A stretch of 64,000 bases of DNA, taken from NCBI RefSeq assembly GCF_001050195.2, contig NZ_DF967970.1:52026-116025 (forward strand), given 5' to 3'. Shown here piece by piece: positions 16,066-25,998 of this stretch (positions are counted from its first letter, which is position 1; the number at the start of each line of letters is the position of its first letter). Source of the stretch: Anaerolinea thermolimosa. GTDB taxonomy: Bacteria; Chloroflexota; Anaerolineae; Anaerolineales; Anaerolineaceae. A program made the position numbers and the translations under genes. Under the pieces are notes generated by a model that saw only the letters and a program-made list of their open reading frames with translations, was not told the origin of the DNA and did no database searches.

Positions 16066-16524
16066 ATGCTCGAGGAAAAGTTCCTTTCATCTGTGGAGGT
16101 TGGGGTTCGGGGGGTGCGTTTGGTAGAACTGCCACGGATTGAAGACCCGCGGGGGAATCTTTCGGTAGTGGAATTCGAAAAAGACCTTCCGTTCGTCCCG
16201 GCGCGTTGTTTCTGGATTTATGATGTGCCCGGGCAAAACGTTCGTGGGGAACATTCTCATCGCAGGCTGGAACAATTTCTGGTGTGTGTGAAGGGAGCCT
16301 GCGTGATCACGGTAGATGATGGCCGAAACCGTGCCGATGTGGTGCTGGACCGTCCGAATCGGGGATTATACCTTCCCCCGCTGATCTGGGATACGATGCA
16401 TCGGTTTACCGATGATGCAGTGTTGATGGTGCTTGCCTCTGAAAGATACGATCCTGCGGAATACATTCGCGATTACAGGGAATTTCTCCGGCTGGTCACT
16501 GAATATGAGAGTACCTTTCCTTGA
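16066..16524 (+). CDS. fdtA: Sugar 3,4-ketoisomerase (FdtA/WxcM-type cupin)
   Basis: The 152-residue single-domain cupin has the FdtA/QdtA pattern: [30 protein letters not shown] with the catalytic His pair, and [14 protein letters not shown]. It converts dTDP-4-keto-6-deoxyglucose to the 3-keto isomer, the step before amination at C3. I choose ATG 16066 because AAAGGAG lies directly upstream; an in-frame ATG at 16027 has no such site. The stop overlaps the start of the aminotransferase gene fdtB, so the two enzymes are co-translated. Whether the product is Fuc3N or Qui3N type cannot be decided from sequence alone. Confidence 0.85.
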   Translation: MLEEKFLSSVEVGVRGVRLVELPRIEDPRGNLSVVEFEKDLPFVPARCFWIYDVPGQNVRGEHSHRRLEQFLVCVKGACVITVDDGRNRADVVLDRPNRGLYLPPLIWDTMHRFTDDAVLMVLASERYDPAEYIRDYREFLRLVTEYESTFP

Positions 16525-17629
16525 TTTGAAAGCAACCTATGTGGAGCTCAAGGATGAACTGGATGCCGCTTACCGTCGGGTGATGGATTCGGGCTGGTAC
16601 ATTTTGAGTGAGGAACTTGCAGCGTTTGAGGCAGAGTTTGCGGCTTATTTAGGGGTGAAGCATTGTATAGGGGTGGGCAACGGGCTGGAAGCGCTCCATT
16701 TGATCTTACGGGGGTATGGCATTGGGGCTGGCGATGAGGTGATTGTCCCGGCCAACACGTACATTGCCACCTGGCTGGCGGTCTCTTATGCCGGGGCAAC
16801 CCCGGTGCCTGTAGAACCAGACCCGCTTAACCGCAATCTGGATCCTGGCAAAATCGAAGCGGCCATTTCGCCCAGGACGCGCGCCATTCTGCCGGTGCAT
16901 TTATACGGGATGCCCGCGGATATGGACCCTATCCGGGAGATTGCCTCCCGGTATCACTTAAAGGTGATTGAAGACGCGGCTCAGGCGCATGGCGCGCTGT
17001 ATAAGGGGCGCAAAACGGGCGCTCTTGGAGATGCTGCCGGATGGAGTTTCTACCCGGGGAAGAACCTGGGTGCGTTTGGAGACGGTGGAGCGGTTACCAC
17101 CAACGAGGATGAGCTGGCGGATCGCGTGCGCACCCTGCGCAATTATGGCTCACGGGTGAAATACTTCAATGAGGTTAAGGGGTTCAATTCGCGGCTCGAT
17201 CCGCTTCAGGCGGCTTTTTTGCGGGTAAAGTTGAAATACCTGGATGCGTGGAATGCCCGCAGGGCTTCTCGGGTCAGCGAGTACCTTGAACGGTTGAAAG
17301 AGATCCCGGATCTGGAGCTCCCATACGTCCCTGTATGGGCGGTTCCCTGCTGGCATCTGTTTGTCATTCGTCATCCCAGGCGTGATGCTCTGCAGGCGCA
17401 TCTCCGGGAACATCAGGTGGATACTCTTATCCATTATCCCATTCCACCGCATCGCTCAGGGGCCTATCAGGATGCACCGTTCACGCGGGGCAGTTTCCCG
17501 ATCAGTGAAGCGCTGGCAGATACCGTGTTGAGCCTTCCCATAGGCCCTCATTTGAGCAAGCCTGAGCAGGAACAGGTAATTGACGCGCTTCTTTGTTTTG
17601 TGCGGCCAAAGGGGGATCATGCACACTGA
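16505..17629 (+). CDS. fdtB: DegT/DnrJ/EryC1-family sugar 3-aminotransferase
   Basis: The 374-residue PLP enzyme shows the whole DegT pattern: [10 protein letters not shown] start, [34 protein letters not shown] and [15 protein letters not shown] with the PLP lysine at about residue 186. It aminates the 3-keto sugar made by FdtA, giving a dTDP-3-amino-3,6-dideoxyhexose. The start ATG 16505 lies inside the end of fdtA. The usual companion N-acetyltransferase FdtC is not adjacent; the LbetaH protein at 13083 is a candidate. Confidence 0.85.
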   Translation: MRVPFLDLKATYVELKDELDAAYRRVMDSGWYILSEELAAFEAEFAAYLGVKHCIGVGNGLEALHLILRGYGIGAGDEVIVPANTYIATWLAVSYAGATPVPVEPDPLNRNLDPGKIEAAISPRTRAILPVHLYGMPADMDPIREIASRYHLKVIEDAAQAHGALYKGRKTGALGDAAGWSFYPGKNLGAFGDGGAVTTNEDELADRVRTLRNYGSRVKYFNEVKGFNSRLDPLQAAFLRVKLKYLDAWNARRASRVSEYLERLKEIPDLELPYVPVWAVPCWHLFVIRHPRRDALQAHLREHQVDTLIHYPIPPHRSGAYQDAPFTRGSFPISEALADTVLSLPIGPHLSKPEQEQVIDALLCFVRPKGDHAH

Positions 17630-18626
17630 TCATGTTGTTGCGGTCATAGACTGGGAAGGGGGTTCCCGGGGGTGGATGAAAGAACACATTGAGGAGCACG
17701 GGTGCCGCTGTGTTTTCTTTCACCCGGGAGATCCTGTTCCGGAACAGGCGAGGATGATCTTCTCCCTGGGATTTTTCCATGACTTTCATCAGCTTCTCGA
17801 ATCGCTTGAGGCGCTTCCACCCCGAAAACGGCCCCTCTTCATTCACTGGAATACAGAGGGTATCCCCGACTTGCGCTTTCCGCTCTGGGTGATGAAGTGG
17901 GGAGGAATGGTGCGATCTATGATCGGGAAAGCGGCCAAGCGGTACCGATCAGGGGTGCTCAGACTGTTCGATCGCCGTTTCCATCGCTTCCGCTATATTG
18001 GTGATTATTTACACGCCTATCAGAAAGGGCTGTTGAAACACCTGTTTGATTGCTCAACGATTTATGTCGAAAAAGAAAAGCGCCTGGGGTTGCCTGCGGC
18101 GTATGTGCCCTGGGGCACCTGCCGAAGTGATTATGATGATTTGAAAGTAGAACGGGATATTGATGTGTTCTGGATGGGAAAACCCCGGAACAGGAGACGA
18201 AACGAGCTGGTACAGACCATTCGCACCCGGCTGGAGCGGTACGGGAAGAAGATGGTGGTGGTGGATGGGGTGGAACACCCGTATGTGTTCGGCAGGCAGA
18301 GAATCGAGTATCTCAATCGCTCAAAAGTAACTCTCAATTTAAAACCTTACTGGGATGATTACAATTTCATCTGGAAGTTCCATCTGGCGGCAGGGAATCG
18401 CTCGCTGGTGATCTCGGAACCTTTTTTGCCACATAATCCTGAGTATGTAGCCGGTCAGAACTACGTTTGTGCAGAGGTGGATCAGCTTGTGGAAACCATC
18501 TGTTATTACTGTGAGCACGAAGAAGAGCGCCGGGCGATTGCTGAAAATGCCTATCAGCTGGTGACCACAAGCATGACCATGAGCCGAAGCGTTGAGAAAA
18601 TTTTTACCCTGTCTGAATTATTTTGA
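17619..18626 (+). CDS. Glycosyltransferase, CgeB-like (GT-B fold)
   Basis: The 335-residue protein has a C-terminal region like CgeB/spore-maturation-type glycosyltransferases: [37 protein letters not shown], a [15 protein letters not shown] segment, and a final [15 protein letters not shown]. The N-terminal half is diverged. It most likely adds a sugar to the growing repeat unit in the cytoplasm. The start ATG 19 bases into the overlap region follows GGGGGATC, and the gene overlaps fdtB by 11 bases. Donor and acceptor are unknown. Confidence 0.65.
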   Translation: MHTDHVVAVIDWEGGSRGWMKEHIEEHGCRCVFFHPGDPVPEQARMIFSLGFFHDFHQLLESLEALPPRKRPLFIHWNTEGIPDLRFPLWVMKWGGMVRSMIGKAAKRYRSGVLRLFDRRFHRFRYIGDYLHAYQKGLLKHLFDCSTIYVEKEKRLGLPAAYVPWGTCRSDYDDLKVERDIDVFWMGKPRNRRRNELVQTIRTRLERYGKKMVVVDGVEHPYVFGRQRIEYLNRSKVTLNLKPYWDDYNFIWKFHLAAGNRSLVISEPFLPHNPEYVAGQNYVCAEVDQLVETICYYCEHEEERRAIAENAYQLVTTSMTMSRSVEKIFTLSELF

Positions 18627-18658
18627 TTTTTTTCCTCATTCGAATCGCGAGACAACCA

Positions 18659-19669
18659 ATGAACATACTTTGCCTGGTGGATTTCAAACCGGGGTTGGGG
18701 GACCACTGGTTATGGAACGACCTGCCCGAATGCAACGATCGGGTTGACTTTATCGTGGCGCAGCCCGCGCTGAACTGGCTCCCGGGCCCGGGGAAGGTGC
18801 TTGGTTACTATCCGGCTTTTGTCTGGCTGGGAGTGCGGGCATGGGCATGGATGCGGAATCACCCCTGTGACAGAATTCTGGCCTGGGAAGGAAAAAATGG
18901 GCTGGCGCTGGCCTGTTTACGCGGCCTTTTTCACCGGCAGGTGCCCAAAATGGTTGTTGTAGGGTACAGCCATCGTGGCCTGGCCACGGTTGTCCCGGGA
19001 TTAATCCGCTTTGCCATGCGCTTTGTTGACCGGATGGTTGTCTTCACACACCGGGAGGCAGAATATCTGCCTGGTACGTTGAAAATGAACCCGGAGCGAG
19101 TGGTATTTTGCCCTCTGGGTGCCTATGATATTCAGCAGGTCAAAAGCTCTTCGGAGCGTTTCCCTAATGAGTATATTTATTCGGGCGGCCGTTCATACCG
19201 CGATTATCCCACGCTGGTTCAGGCCATGGATGGGATAGAATGTTCGCTTATAATCAATGCTTCGTTAAAAGATACTGTGGGGCTACCTGCACGGCAAAAT
19301 GTCCATCGGCTGGGAATGGTGCCTCTGGATGAGTACTGGAACCTTATCAAGGGGTCGCTTTTTACGGTTATTCCGCTGAAAGACGTCCCTTTTGCTGCCG
19401 GACTTATCGCTATTCTGAATGCAATGGCCGCCGGGAAGGCGATCATTGTTACCCGTCTTCCGGGTTCAGAGGATTACATTGAAGATGGCCAGACCGGTTT
19501 GCTGGTCAGCCCGGGGAATGTCTCTGAGCTTCATGAGGCCATCGCCTTTTTGCTGAACAACCCCGAAGAAAGAGCCCGGCTGGGGCGTAATGCCCGCAGG
19601 CAGTATGAGCGTTTTTATACGATGGAAGCCTTCTCGGCGCGGATTCACAGCCTTCTGGAAAATCTTTAG
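18659..19669 (+). CDS. Glycosyltransferase family 4-like protein
   Basis: The 336-residue GT-B enzyme has the family-4 donor-site pattern near its end: LIAILNAMAAGKAIIVTRLPGSEDYIEDGQTGLLVSPGNV (conserved E-x7-E-like region), after a YIYSGGRSYRDYPTLVQAM segment. The ATG at 18659 matches the usual MNILCLVDF start; a TTG at 18623 overlapping the previous gene is less likely. It should add one sugar of the repeat unit, with unknown specificity. It is tightly packed in the plus-strand cluster. Confidence 0.75.
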   Translation: MNILCLVDFKPGLGDHWLWNDLPECNDRVDFIVAQPALNWLPGPGKVLGYYPAFVWLGVRAWAWMRNHPCDRILAWEGKNGLALACLRGLFHRQVPKMVVVGYSHRGLATVVPGLIRFAMRFVDRMVVFTHREAEYLPGTLKMNPERVVFCPLGAYDIQQVKSSSERFPNEYIYSGGRSYRDYPTLVQAMDGIECSLIINASLKDTVGLPARQNVHRLGMVPLDEYWNLIKGSLFTVIPLKDVPFAAGLIAILNAMAAGKAIIVTRLPGSEDYIEDGQTGLLVSPGNVSELHEAIAFLLNNPEERARLGRNARRQYERFYTMEAFSARIHSLLENL

Positions 19670-19702
19670 CAGGCCGCGATAAATCCTGGAAGGAACTTTT
19701 TA

Positions 19703-21187
19703 ATGTACCAACGGCCCTCTGTTTACCTTCGCCTGGATTCGCTTTTCCTGGCTCTGATTTTGTTCGTCAGCTATGCCTACTTTTTTCCGCGCTGGGCTGA
19801 CCCCAACCAGAATTCCCGTCTTGACATGGTGGTGGCGGTTGTGGAAGATGGCACCTTTGCCATTGATCCTTATGTGGCCAACACTGTGGATTATGCACGG
19901 GTAGGCGAACATTATTACAGTGACAAGCCCCCCGGCACGGCCTTTCTGGGCATTCCGGTATATGCAGCCCTGAAGTCTGTGCTCGATACGCCGATCGTTA
20001 ATCGCCTGGTCGAAAGACTGGCCGCGAGTGAGGCGTTTCAGGCAACCTTGCGTGAGGGTGGCTCGGGCGTTTACGCCGCAAAAGTGCGTTTTGCTCTTGC
20101 TCAGGTGGTACTTACCCTGTGCATTTCAACGCTGGCGGCAGTAACTCTGGGAGTCTTACTCTACCGGGTTCTGCTCTCGATGAAGATTAAACGGGGGTTC
20201 AGTCTGGGGGCTGTACTTGGGGTAGGGCTGCTTTCTCCGATGTTTGCCTACGGCAATGCCTTCTACGGGCATGTTTTAAGCGCCGCTTTGCTCCTGGGTG
20301 CCTTCTTTCTCATTCGGGGTGAGCACCCCGAACGATTACGGAATCTGCTCGGGACTGGCTTTCTGCTCGGTTATGCGGTGATCACCGAGTACCCGGTCAT
20401 CCTCATTGCGGGCGTTCTGGCAGTGTATCTTGGCTGGCGGCTTGTTCAGAGGCGGGTATGGCCGCGGCTGATCTGGGCGGCTTTGCCGGCCCTGCTGATC
20501 GGCGGGGGGTTGATGGCCTATAACCAGGCAGTTTTTGGGGGGCCTTTCAGGCTCGGTTATGGTTACTCTGAGTTATGGGAAACCCAGCACCAGACTGGTT
20601 TTATGAGTCTGACGATGCCTCACCCTGAGGCTCTCTGGGGAATCACCTTCAGTCCGTTTCGCGGGCTGTTCTTTTTCTCGCCACTCCTTCTGCTCAGTCT
20701 GCCAGGCTTTGTCTCCTGGTGGCGGAGCAGGCAGTATCGGGCTGAATGGTGGGTGAGCCTGGCGAGTGTGGGGCTGATGTTTCTGTTCAATGCCTCTTCG
20801 ATCATGTGGTGGGGAGGTTTTGCCGTCGGACCGCGGTACATTTTGCCTGCAGTTCCTTTCCTGGGGCTGGGGCTGGGGTTTGGGCTGGCGGCTGGCTGGC
20901 GGCATAGATGGTTTCGGGGTGTGGTCATGGTGCTGGGGCTGGGATCGCTGGCGGCAACCTGGGGGTTAACTCTGGCGGGGCAGGCTTTTCCATCGGATAC
21001 GCTTCACAATCCTTTGCTGGAATATGCCTGGCCCAACTGGCAGGCAGGGAACATTGCCCGTAATGTGGGCACGGTGCTTGGATGGCAGGGGGCGGCCAGT
21101 CTGTTACCGTGGATGGGCCTTCTGGTGGTGCTGGGGGGAATCTGGTGGTGGCAATCTCGAAAGGTTGCTCCTGAATCTTCAGAATAA
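19703..21187 (+). CDS. GT-C type membrane glycosyltransferase-like protein (1 of 3)
   Basis: The 494-residue protein has ten or more hydrophobic segments and a large first extracytoplasmic loop with acidic residues (SRLDMVVAVVEDGTF) and a YSDKPPGTAFLG motif, the pattern of ArnT/PMT-like GT-C enzymes that use polyprenyl-phosphate sugars at the outer face. It starts at ATG 19703 after AAGGAAC. Two further GT-C-like genes follow at once, which is an unusual density. Substrates are unknown. Confidence 0.65.
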   Translation: MYQRPSVYLRLDSLFLALILFVSYAYFFPRWADPNQNSRLDMVVAVVEDGTFAIDPYVANTVDYARVGEHYYSDKPPGTAFLGIPVYAALKSVLDTPIVNRLVERLAASEAFQATLREGGSGVYAAKVRFALAQVVLTLCISTLAAVTLGVLLYRVLLSMKIKRGFSLGAVLGVGLLSPMFAYGNAFYGHVLSAALLLGAFFLIRGEHPERLRNLLGTGFLLGYAVITEYPVILIAGVLAVYLGWRLVQRRVWPRLIWAALPALLIGGGLMAYNQAVFGGPFRLGYGYSELWETQHQTGFMSLTMPHPEALWGITFSPFRGLFFFSPLLLLSLPGFVSWWRSRQYRAEWWVSLASVGLMFLFNASSIMWWGGFAVGPRYILPAVPFLGLGLGFGLAAGWRHRWFRGVVMVLGLGSLAATWGLTLAGQAFPSDTLHNPLLEYAWPNWQAGNIARNVGTVLGWQGAASLLPWMGLLVVLGGIWWWQSRKVAPESSE

Positions 21188-21199
21188 ACGAGAACAAGG

Positions 21200-22903
21200 A
21201 TGAACATCGAAAAGAATATCGCCGTCCCTTCTGAAAGGAAGCCCTGGATGGCGCGCAGGGCATTGGCCTGGGCGCGTACCGAAGTCGGCTTTGTGAGTAT
21301 GGTGATTGTTCTGGTTCTGGTGGTAACGAGTATTCCCTATCTGTTTGCTTTCCTGAGCACCCCGCCCGGAAAGACTTATATGGGAATCATGCTGGATGTG
21401 CCCGACCACGCCCAGTATTTCTCGTGGATGCGTGAACTGACCCACGCCAACCTTGCGGCCAACAAAATGACCCCCGAAGTGAATCGTCCGTTGTTCTTCA
21501 ACCTGCTCTGGTGGGTCATGGGCAGGCTGGGGAAGCTCTTCGGGTTGGGGTATGCGGCCATGTTTCAGGTGCTGCGGGTTGTATCGACCGTTGTCTTCCT
21601 CATCCTGGCTTACCGCCTGTGCCGCTTCTTTCTGAAGGAGGATTTGCACCGCCGCACGGCCTTTCTGCTGATCACGTTCACCTCAGGCCTGGGGTGGGTG
21701 TGGGTGGTGATTAAATACCTGAACGGCGGTGATCTGCTTTACCCGCTCGATGTCTATGTGGCCGAATCCAATACTTTTCTGGGCATGCTGGGGTACCCTC
21801 ACTTTATTGCCGCGCTCTGGTATATCTTCGTTTTTGAGCTGGTTTTACGTGGTCAGGCGCGCGGTCAGCTGCGCTATGCCGTAGGTGCGGGGCTTTTTGC
21901 CCAGTTCCTGGGCTGGCAACACGCCTACGATCTGGTCTCGATTTACGGGGTGCTTTTTGCCTATGCCGTGCTCCTCACCCTGCGCGACCGGCGGTTGCCG
22001 AAGTATTTAATCACCAGCGGGCTGATCATCGGGCTGCTTTCGGTCTGGCCGGCGTTGTATTCGGTGGCGCTGACCTCACTCGATCCGATCTGGAAAGAAG
22101 TGCTCCGGCAGTTTGCCAATGCCGGGGTGTATACCCCCAACCTGCTTCATCTGCCCATTCTGTTAGGGGCAGGCTTCTTGCTGGCGTTGTATACGGTCTT
22201 GCGGGAAAACCCCTTGAAGTTGAGAGGGCTTAGCGACCCTGACCTTTTCCTGCGCGGCTGGTTTTGGGTGAGTTTTCTTCTGGTTTATCTGCCAGTAGAT
22301 TACCAGATTCATCTGCTCAACGGCTGGCAGGTGCCTTTTTCTATCCTGGCGACGACCGGGTTGTTCCGGTATGTTGTTCCCTGGCTTGAGAAAGTGCTGG
22401 CACAACGCCGCCGGGGTGTAAAAATCGATCCGGGCAGGATCAGCCGCTGGGCGGCTGCCGGGTTGATCGCTCTGGTGTTGCCGACCAACCTGTATCTGTG
22501 GGCCTGGCGCTTTATCGACTTAAATCGCCACACCTATCCGTATTACCTTTACAACGAGGAGCTGGCCGCACTGCATTGGCTTGAACAGAACACAAGAGCG
22601 GAGGATGTGGTCTTGAGCTCTCTCACCATCGGTCAGTATGTGCCGGCGCTGACCGGGGCACACGCTTTCCTGGCGCACTGGGCGCAAACGGTTGATTTTT
22701 ATACCCGTTCACGGCAGGTCGAGCAGTTTTTCGCAGGAAAGTTATCTCCCGCGGAGCAAAGGAGTGTCTTCGAATCGGCCAGCGTGGATTACATCTTCTG
22801 GGGCCCGGCGGAACGGGAGGTGGGGCAGGTGCCGCCAGGGGGAGAAGAATTAATTATTGTTTATGAGAACCCGCTGGTTACGATCTTTGAGGTGCAGCCA
22901 TGA
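21200..22903 (+). CDS. GT-C-like polytopic membrane protein (2 of 3)
   Basis: The 567-residue protein has about eleven hydrophobic segments. The first external loop holds a DVPDHAQYFSWMRELTHAN segment like the acidic loop of GT-C glycosyltransferases, and the C-terminal 110 residues form a soluble domain (LHWLEQNTRAEDVVLSS onward) common to large GT-C proteins. The start follows AACAAGG; the stop overlaps the next gene. No family can be named with certainty; transfer of lipid-linked sugars or polymerisation of repeat units are both possible. Confidence 0.6.
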   Translation: MNIEKNIAVPSERKPWMARRALAWARTEVGFVSMVIVLVLVVTSIPYLFAFLSTPPGKTYMGIMLDVPDHAQYFSWMRELTHANLAANKMTPEVNRPLFFNLLWWVMGRLGKLFGLGYAAMFQVLRVVSTVVFLILAYRLCRFFLKEDLHRRTAFLLITFTSGLGWVWVVIKYLNGGDLLYPLDVYVAESNTFLGMLGYPHFIAALWYIFVFELVLRGQARGQLRYAVGAGLFAQFLGWQHAYDLVSIYGVLFAYAVLLTLRDRRLPKYLITSGLIIGLLSVWPALYSVALTSLDPIWKEVLRQFANAGVYTPNLLHLPILLGAGFLLALYTVLRENPLKLRGLSDPDLFLRGWFWVSFLLVYLPVDYQIHLLNGWQVPFSILATTGLFRYVVPWLEKVLAQRRRGVKIDPGRISRWAAAGLIALVLPTNLYLWAWRFIDLNRHTYPYYLYNEELAALHWLEQNTRAEDVVLSSLTIGQYVPALTGAHAFLAHWAQTVDFYTRSRQVEQFFAGKLSPAEQRSVFESASVDYIFWGPAEREVGQVPPGGEELIIVYENPLVTIFEVQP

Positions 22904-24408
22904 ACCCCTCGATGCGGCTTCGCCAGGGCCTGGGCCTGGCCGGGCTGGTACTGCTGGTGCTTGCCACCCGGCTGCCCTTCCGCAGTGAGGTGCTTTATCA
23001 CTGGGATTCGGTGAATTTTGCATACGCGATGAAGGAATTTAACCTGGCCAGAGAACAGCCCCAGCCGCCCGGTTACATTGTCTATGTGTGGCTGTGCCGC
23101 TTGGTAGATGGGGTATTTCACGATGCCCAAACCACCATGGTCAGCCTCAGTATTCTGGCGAGTGTGTTTGCGGTGCTGGGAATGTACTTTCTGGGTAAGG
23201 AGCTGTATAACTCGCGGACGGGATGGGCGGCTGCCCTGTTTCTGGCGGCTTCTCCGCTCTTCTGGTTTTATGGAGAGATTGCCCTGCCACACACCCTGGA
23301 TGCCATGTTCGTCATCTGGATCAGCCTGGGGTTGTTGCGAGTGATGCGGGGAGAGCGCGGGTTGATTTTTCCGGTGGTGATCGGGATGGCGATCGCCGGA
23401 GGGGTGCGGCAGCAGACGCTGGTTTTTCTGGGGCCGCTGGCGCTTTTTGCCGTGCGGAAACTCGGTCTGAAGCGGCTGGCGGTGGCGGCTGCGCTGGGGG
23501 CGGTGCTGTGCCTGGCCTGGTTTGTTCCACTCATTCAACTCAGTGGTGGGCTGCAGGAATATCTGCGGATTGTAGGAGCGTTTACAGATCGCTTTCAGAA
23601 GACGACCTCTATTTTTATGGGAGCAGGCTGGGGAGGAGTGCGGAGAAATGCAATCAAATTGATACTCTATTCTGGCTACGGATGGAATATATTATGTATA
23701 CCGGTGCTGGCCGTGCTGGTTCGTACCTTGCGAGCCAGGAGGTTGCCCCGCCCGGGTGAAAGGTCTGTTTTTCTGGCCCTCTGGGTTTTGCCCGCCGGTT
23801 TGTTTTATCTGGTGGTTCACATGGGGCAACAGGGGCTGGTGTTTGTTTTTCTTCCAGCGCTTTTGCTGCTCAGCGCGGCGGCACTGGACAGATGGTTGTG
23901 CCGCCAGCCCCCCTTTTTTTGGGCAGGAGTCGTTTTACTGGTGGCGATCAGCGGTTCGATCTTTGCTCTATTGCCTGAATATCCGCTCGGGGCAGGCACC
24001 CAGCGATTACTCACCCGGCAAACTTTGCAGAACAACGACCGCTATTTTCTGGAACGTTTTCGGGCTATCCGGCAGAGTTTCCCGCCCGAAAGTTCATCCA
24101 TTCTGGCCACGAACTGGCACCATGTGGAGTTTTACCTGCCGGAGTATCGGGTCTTTCATTTCGATGTGGGGGCGAAATGGGAAGTCGATGAAGGCCTGTC
24201 TGAAAATCAAACGAGACAGCTCGTGGGAATCTCGGACGCAGGGGAGAAGGTTATTCTCTTCGATGCAGAACTTGAACCCTTCAACCGCACCCCTGAACGG
24301 GTAGCGTGGGTTGAACTGAGCGGTGGGGATCAACTGGCGGTTCTGCCTTTGTACAACGGGGAGAAGTTATGGATTGGGGTCGATGGCTTTGGTGTTACAG
24401 GAAGGTAA
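22900..24408 (+). CDS. GT-C-like polytopic membrane protein (3 of 3)
   Basis: The 502-residue protein starts in a four-base overlap with its neighbour. After the first membrane segment it has HWDSVNFAYAMKEFNLAREQPQPPGYIVYVW, the acidic loop plus PPGY motif typical of dolichyl-phosphate-mannose-type GT-C enzymes. About ten membrane segments follow, then a soluble C-terminal domain. It likely acts on the outside of the membrane using lipid-linked donors. Its end overlaps no coding part of the next gene when that gene starts at 24416. Confidence 0.65.
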   Translation: MNPSMRLRQGLGLAGLVLLVLATRLPFRSEVLYHWDSVNFAYAMKEFNLAREQPQPPGYIVYVWLCRLVDGVFHDAQTTMVSLSILASVFAVLGMYFLGKELYNSRTGWAAALFLAASPLFWFYGEIALPHTLDAMFVIWISLGLLRVMRGERGLIFPVVIGMAIAGGVRQQTLVFLGPLALFAVRKLGLKRLAVAAALGAVLCLAWFVPLIQLSGGLQEYLRIVGAFTDRFQKTTSIFMGAGWGGVRRNAIKLILYSGYGWNILCIPVLAVLVRTLRARRLPRPGERSVFLALWVLPAGLFYLVVHMGQQGLVFVFLPALLLLSAAALDRWLCRQPPFFWAGVVLLVAISGSIFALLPEYPLGAGTQRLLTRQTLQNNDRYFLERFRAIRQSFPPESSSILATNWHHVEFYLPEYRVFHFDVGAKWEVDEGLSENQTRQLVGISDAGEKVILFDAELEPFNRTPERVAWVELSGGDQLAVLPLYNGEKLWIGVDGFGVTGR

Positions 24409-24415
24409 GCATTCG

Positions 24416-25969
24416 ATGAAGCATTTCAGAATCTTCCGGGTTGGGCTGGTCTGTCTGGCCTTTTTGCTTGGGGTGTTGCTGCTGGGAAGTGTATCTGGCC
24501 GTTCGATGGGGCAAACTGTCAGCTGGGGAACGGCCATTCCCCTCTCGCCAGCCGGCTCGTTTTCCTGGTTTCCGGATATTACCGCAGACCGCTCCGGCAG
24601 GGTTCATGTGGCCTGGGCCTCCGGGGTGCCCGGTTTCGATGCGGTGGTCTATACCAGCTCGGTCAATGGCGAGGTGTGGAGTCCGCCCAATGATGTAGCG
24701 GCTGTGGCACAGGAGAGCGGCAGTGCCGCCACCCGCCCGGCCATGCTGGTAGACCCGCGTGGGTATCTGCACCTTACTTTTGTGGACACGAAAACCCTGT
24801 ATTATTCGCGCGCACCCATCTGGAATGCCGGTTCAGCAGCAGCATGGACAGATCGTCAGGTGCTTAGCGGGCAGCAGGTGGCTTATTTTTCTCGTATGGC
24901 CATAGACAGCAAGGGGGTTATTCACCTGGTGTATACCGAGAATGCTTCCAGTGTGGCCTGCATGGGTTGTTATCATCTGTATTATCGCCAGTCGGCAGAT
25001 GCCGGAGAAACCTGGTCTCCGGCGGTGGATATCTCGCTGGAACAGGATGGGGTGGCCAAGCCCACCTTGATCATTGACTCCAAAGACCAGCTCCATGTGG
25101 TATGGGAAGGCGGGCAGGGAGGTGGCCTGGGGCAGCTTCCTGACCCAACCACGGTTAAGTACGCCGCTTCCTACGATGGTGGGGTGACCTGGACAAAAGC
25201 TACAGCCTTTTCGGTCATCGAAAATCCCAATTTAAAAAATATCACCCTGGGCATTGATCGCGAGAAGCGTCTGGTGGTGGTGTTCTGGGCGTTGCCGTAT
25301 GACTGGCTGATGTATTCCGTCTCAGAGGATGCCGGAAGAACCTGGTCGGCCCCGGCACAGATTTCCGGCGTATGGGGGGCGGCGGCGGTTTATAAATCCA
25401 ATCTCGATACCTATTCGATGGCCAGCGATAGCGCGGGTAACCTTCACCTCATCTTTGTAGGCCGAAAGGCCATCGATTCAAAGACGGTAGATGTCCTTGA
25501 TGTGGTCTGGGATGGTCAAACCTGGTCTTCGCCAACCACGATTGCGGAATATGAGAAGGATGTGCCCGAATGGCCGCGGGTGGCGATCAGTCAGGGCAAT
25601 CAGATTAATGTGGTGTGGTTTGTACGGGATGAAGCCCATATCTGGGAATCGGATAAGGGGCGTTATCGGGTGTGGTATGCGCGGGGAGTGTCTGCTGCGG
25701 CCAGTGAACCCGCTCAGATAATTCCGACCTTTACTCCGGTTTCTCCCACGCCTACACTGGAGGTTTCTCCTCCGCCGCCCTCGCCAGAGGTCACGCCTTC
25801 GGAGGTTAATTTCCCGTTGAACCCAACCCTGCGTGCTACCGAGAATGCACCGGGGGGAAATGTGCTTTATGCAGAGCAGGATTATCTGGCGGTGGTGGTT
25901 AAAGCAGTGATTCCTTCGGTTCTTTTCCTGGCCGGGGTGGTGTTGATTGCCTTCCTGCGTAAGCGGTAA
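24416..25969 (+). CDS. Secreted, membrane-anchored BNR/sialidase-like beta-propeller
   Basis: The 517-residue protein has a signal peptide (LVCLAFLLGVLLLG) and repeated BNR/Asp-box-like blades (SADAGETWSPAV, SYDGGVTWTKAT, SEDAGRTWSAPA), as in sialidases and other propellers. A Thr/Pro linker follows at about residues 438-480, then a C-terminal membrane helix (VLFLAGVVLIAF) ending in basic RKR, so it is displayed outside and anchored at its C-terminus. Catalytic sialidase residues are not identifiable; a glycan-binding or scaffold role is more likely. I prefer ATG 24416 to upstream in-frame starts because the signal peptide begins there. Confidence 0.7.
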   Translation: MKHFRIFRVGLVCLAFLLGVLLLGSVSGRSMGQTVSWGTAIPLSPAGSFSWFPDITADRSGRVHVAWASGVPGFDAVVYTSSVNGEVWSPPNDVAAVAQESGSAATRPAMLVDPRGYLHLTFVDTKTLYYSRAPIWNAGSAAAWTDRQVLSGQQVAYFSRMAIDSKGVIHLVYTENASSVACMGCYHLYYRQSADAGETWSPAVDISLEQDGVAKPTLIIDSKDQLHVVWEGGQGGGLGQLPDPTTVKYAASYDGGVTWTKATAFSVIENPNLKNITLGIDREKRLVVVFWALPYDWLMYSVSEDAGRTWSAPAQISGVWGAAAVYKSNLDTYSMASDSAGNLHLIFVGRKAIDSKTVDVLDVVWDGQTWSSPTTIAEYEKDVPEWPRVAISQGNQINVVWFVRDEAHIWESDKGRYRVWYARGVSAAASEPAQIIPTFTPVSPTPTLEVSPPPPSPEVTPSEVNFPLNPTLRATENAPGGNVLYAEQDYLAVVVKAVIPSVLFLAGVVLIAFLRKR

Positions 25970-25998
25970 GGCCCGGTGAAAGTGAAGATGAGTTGACC

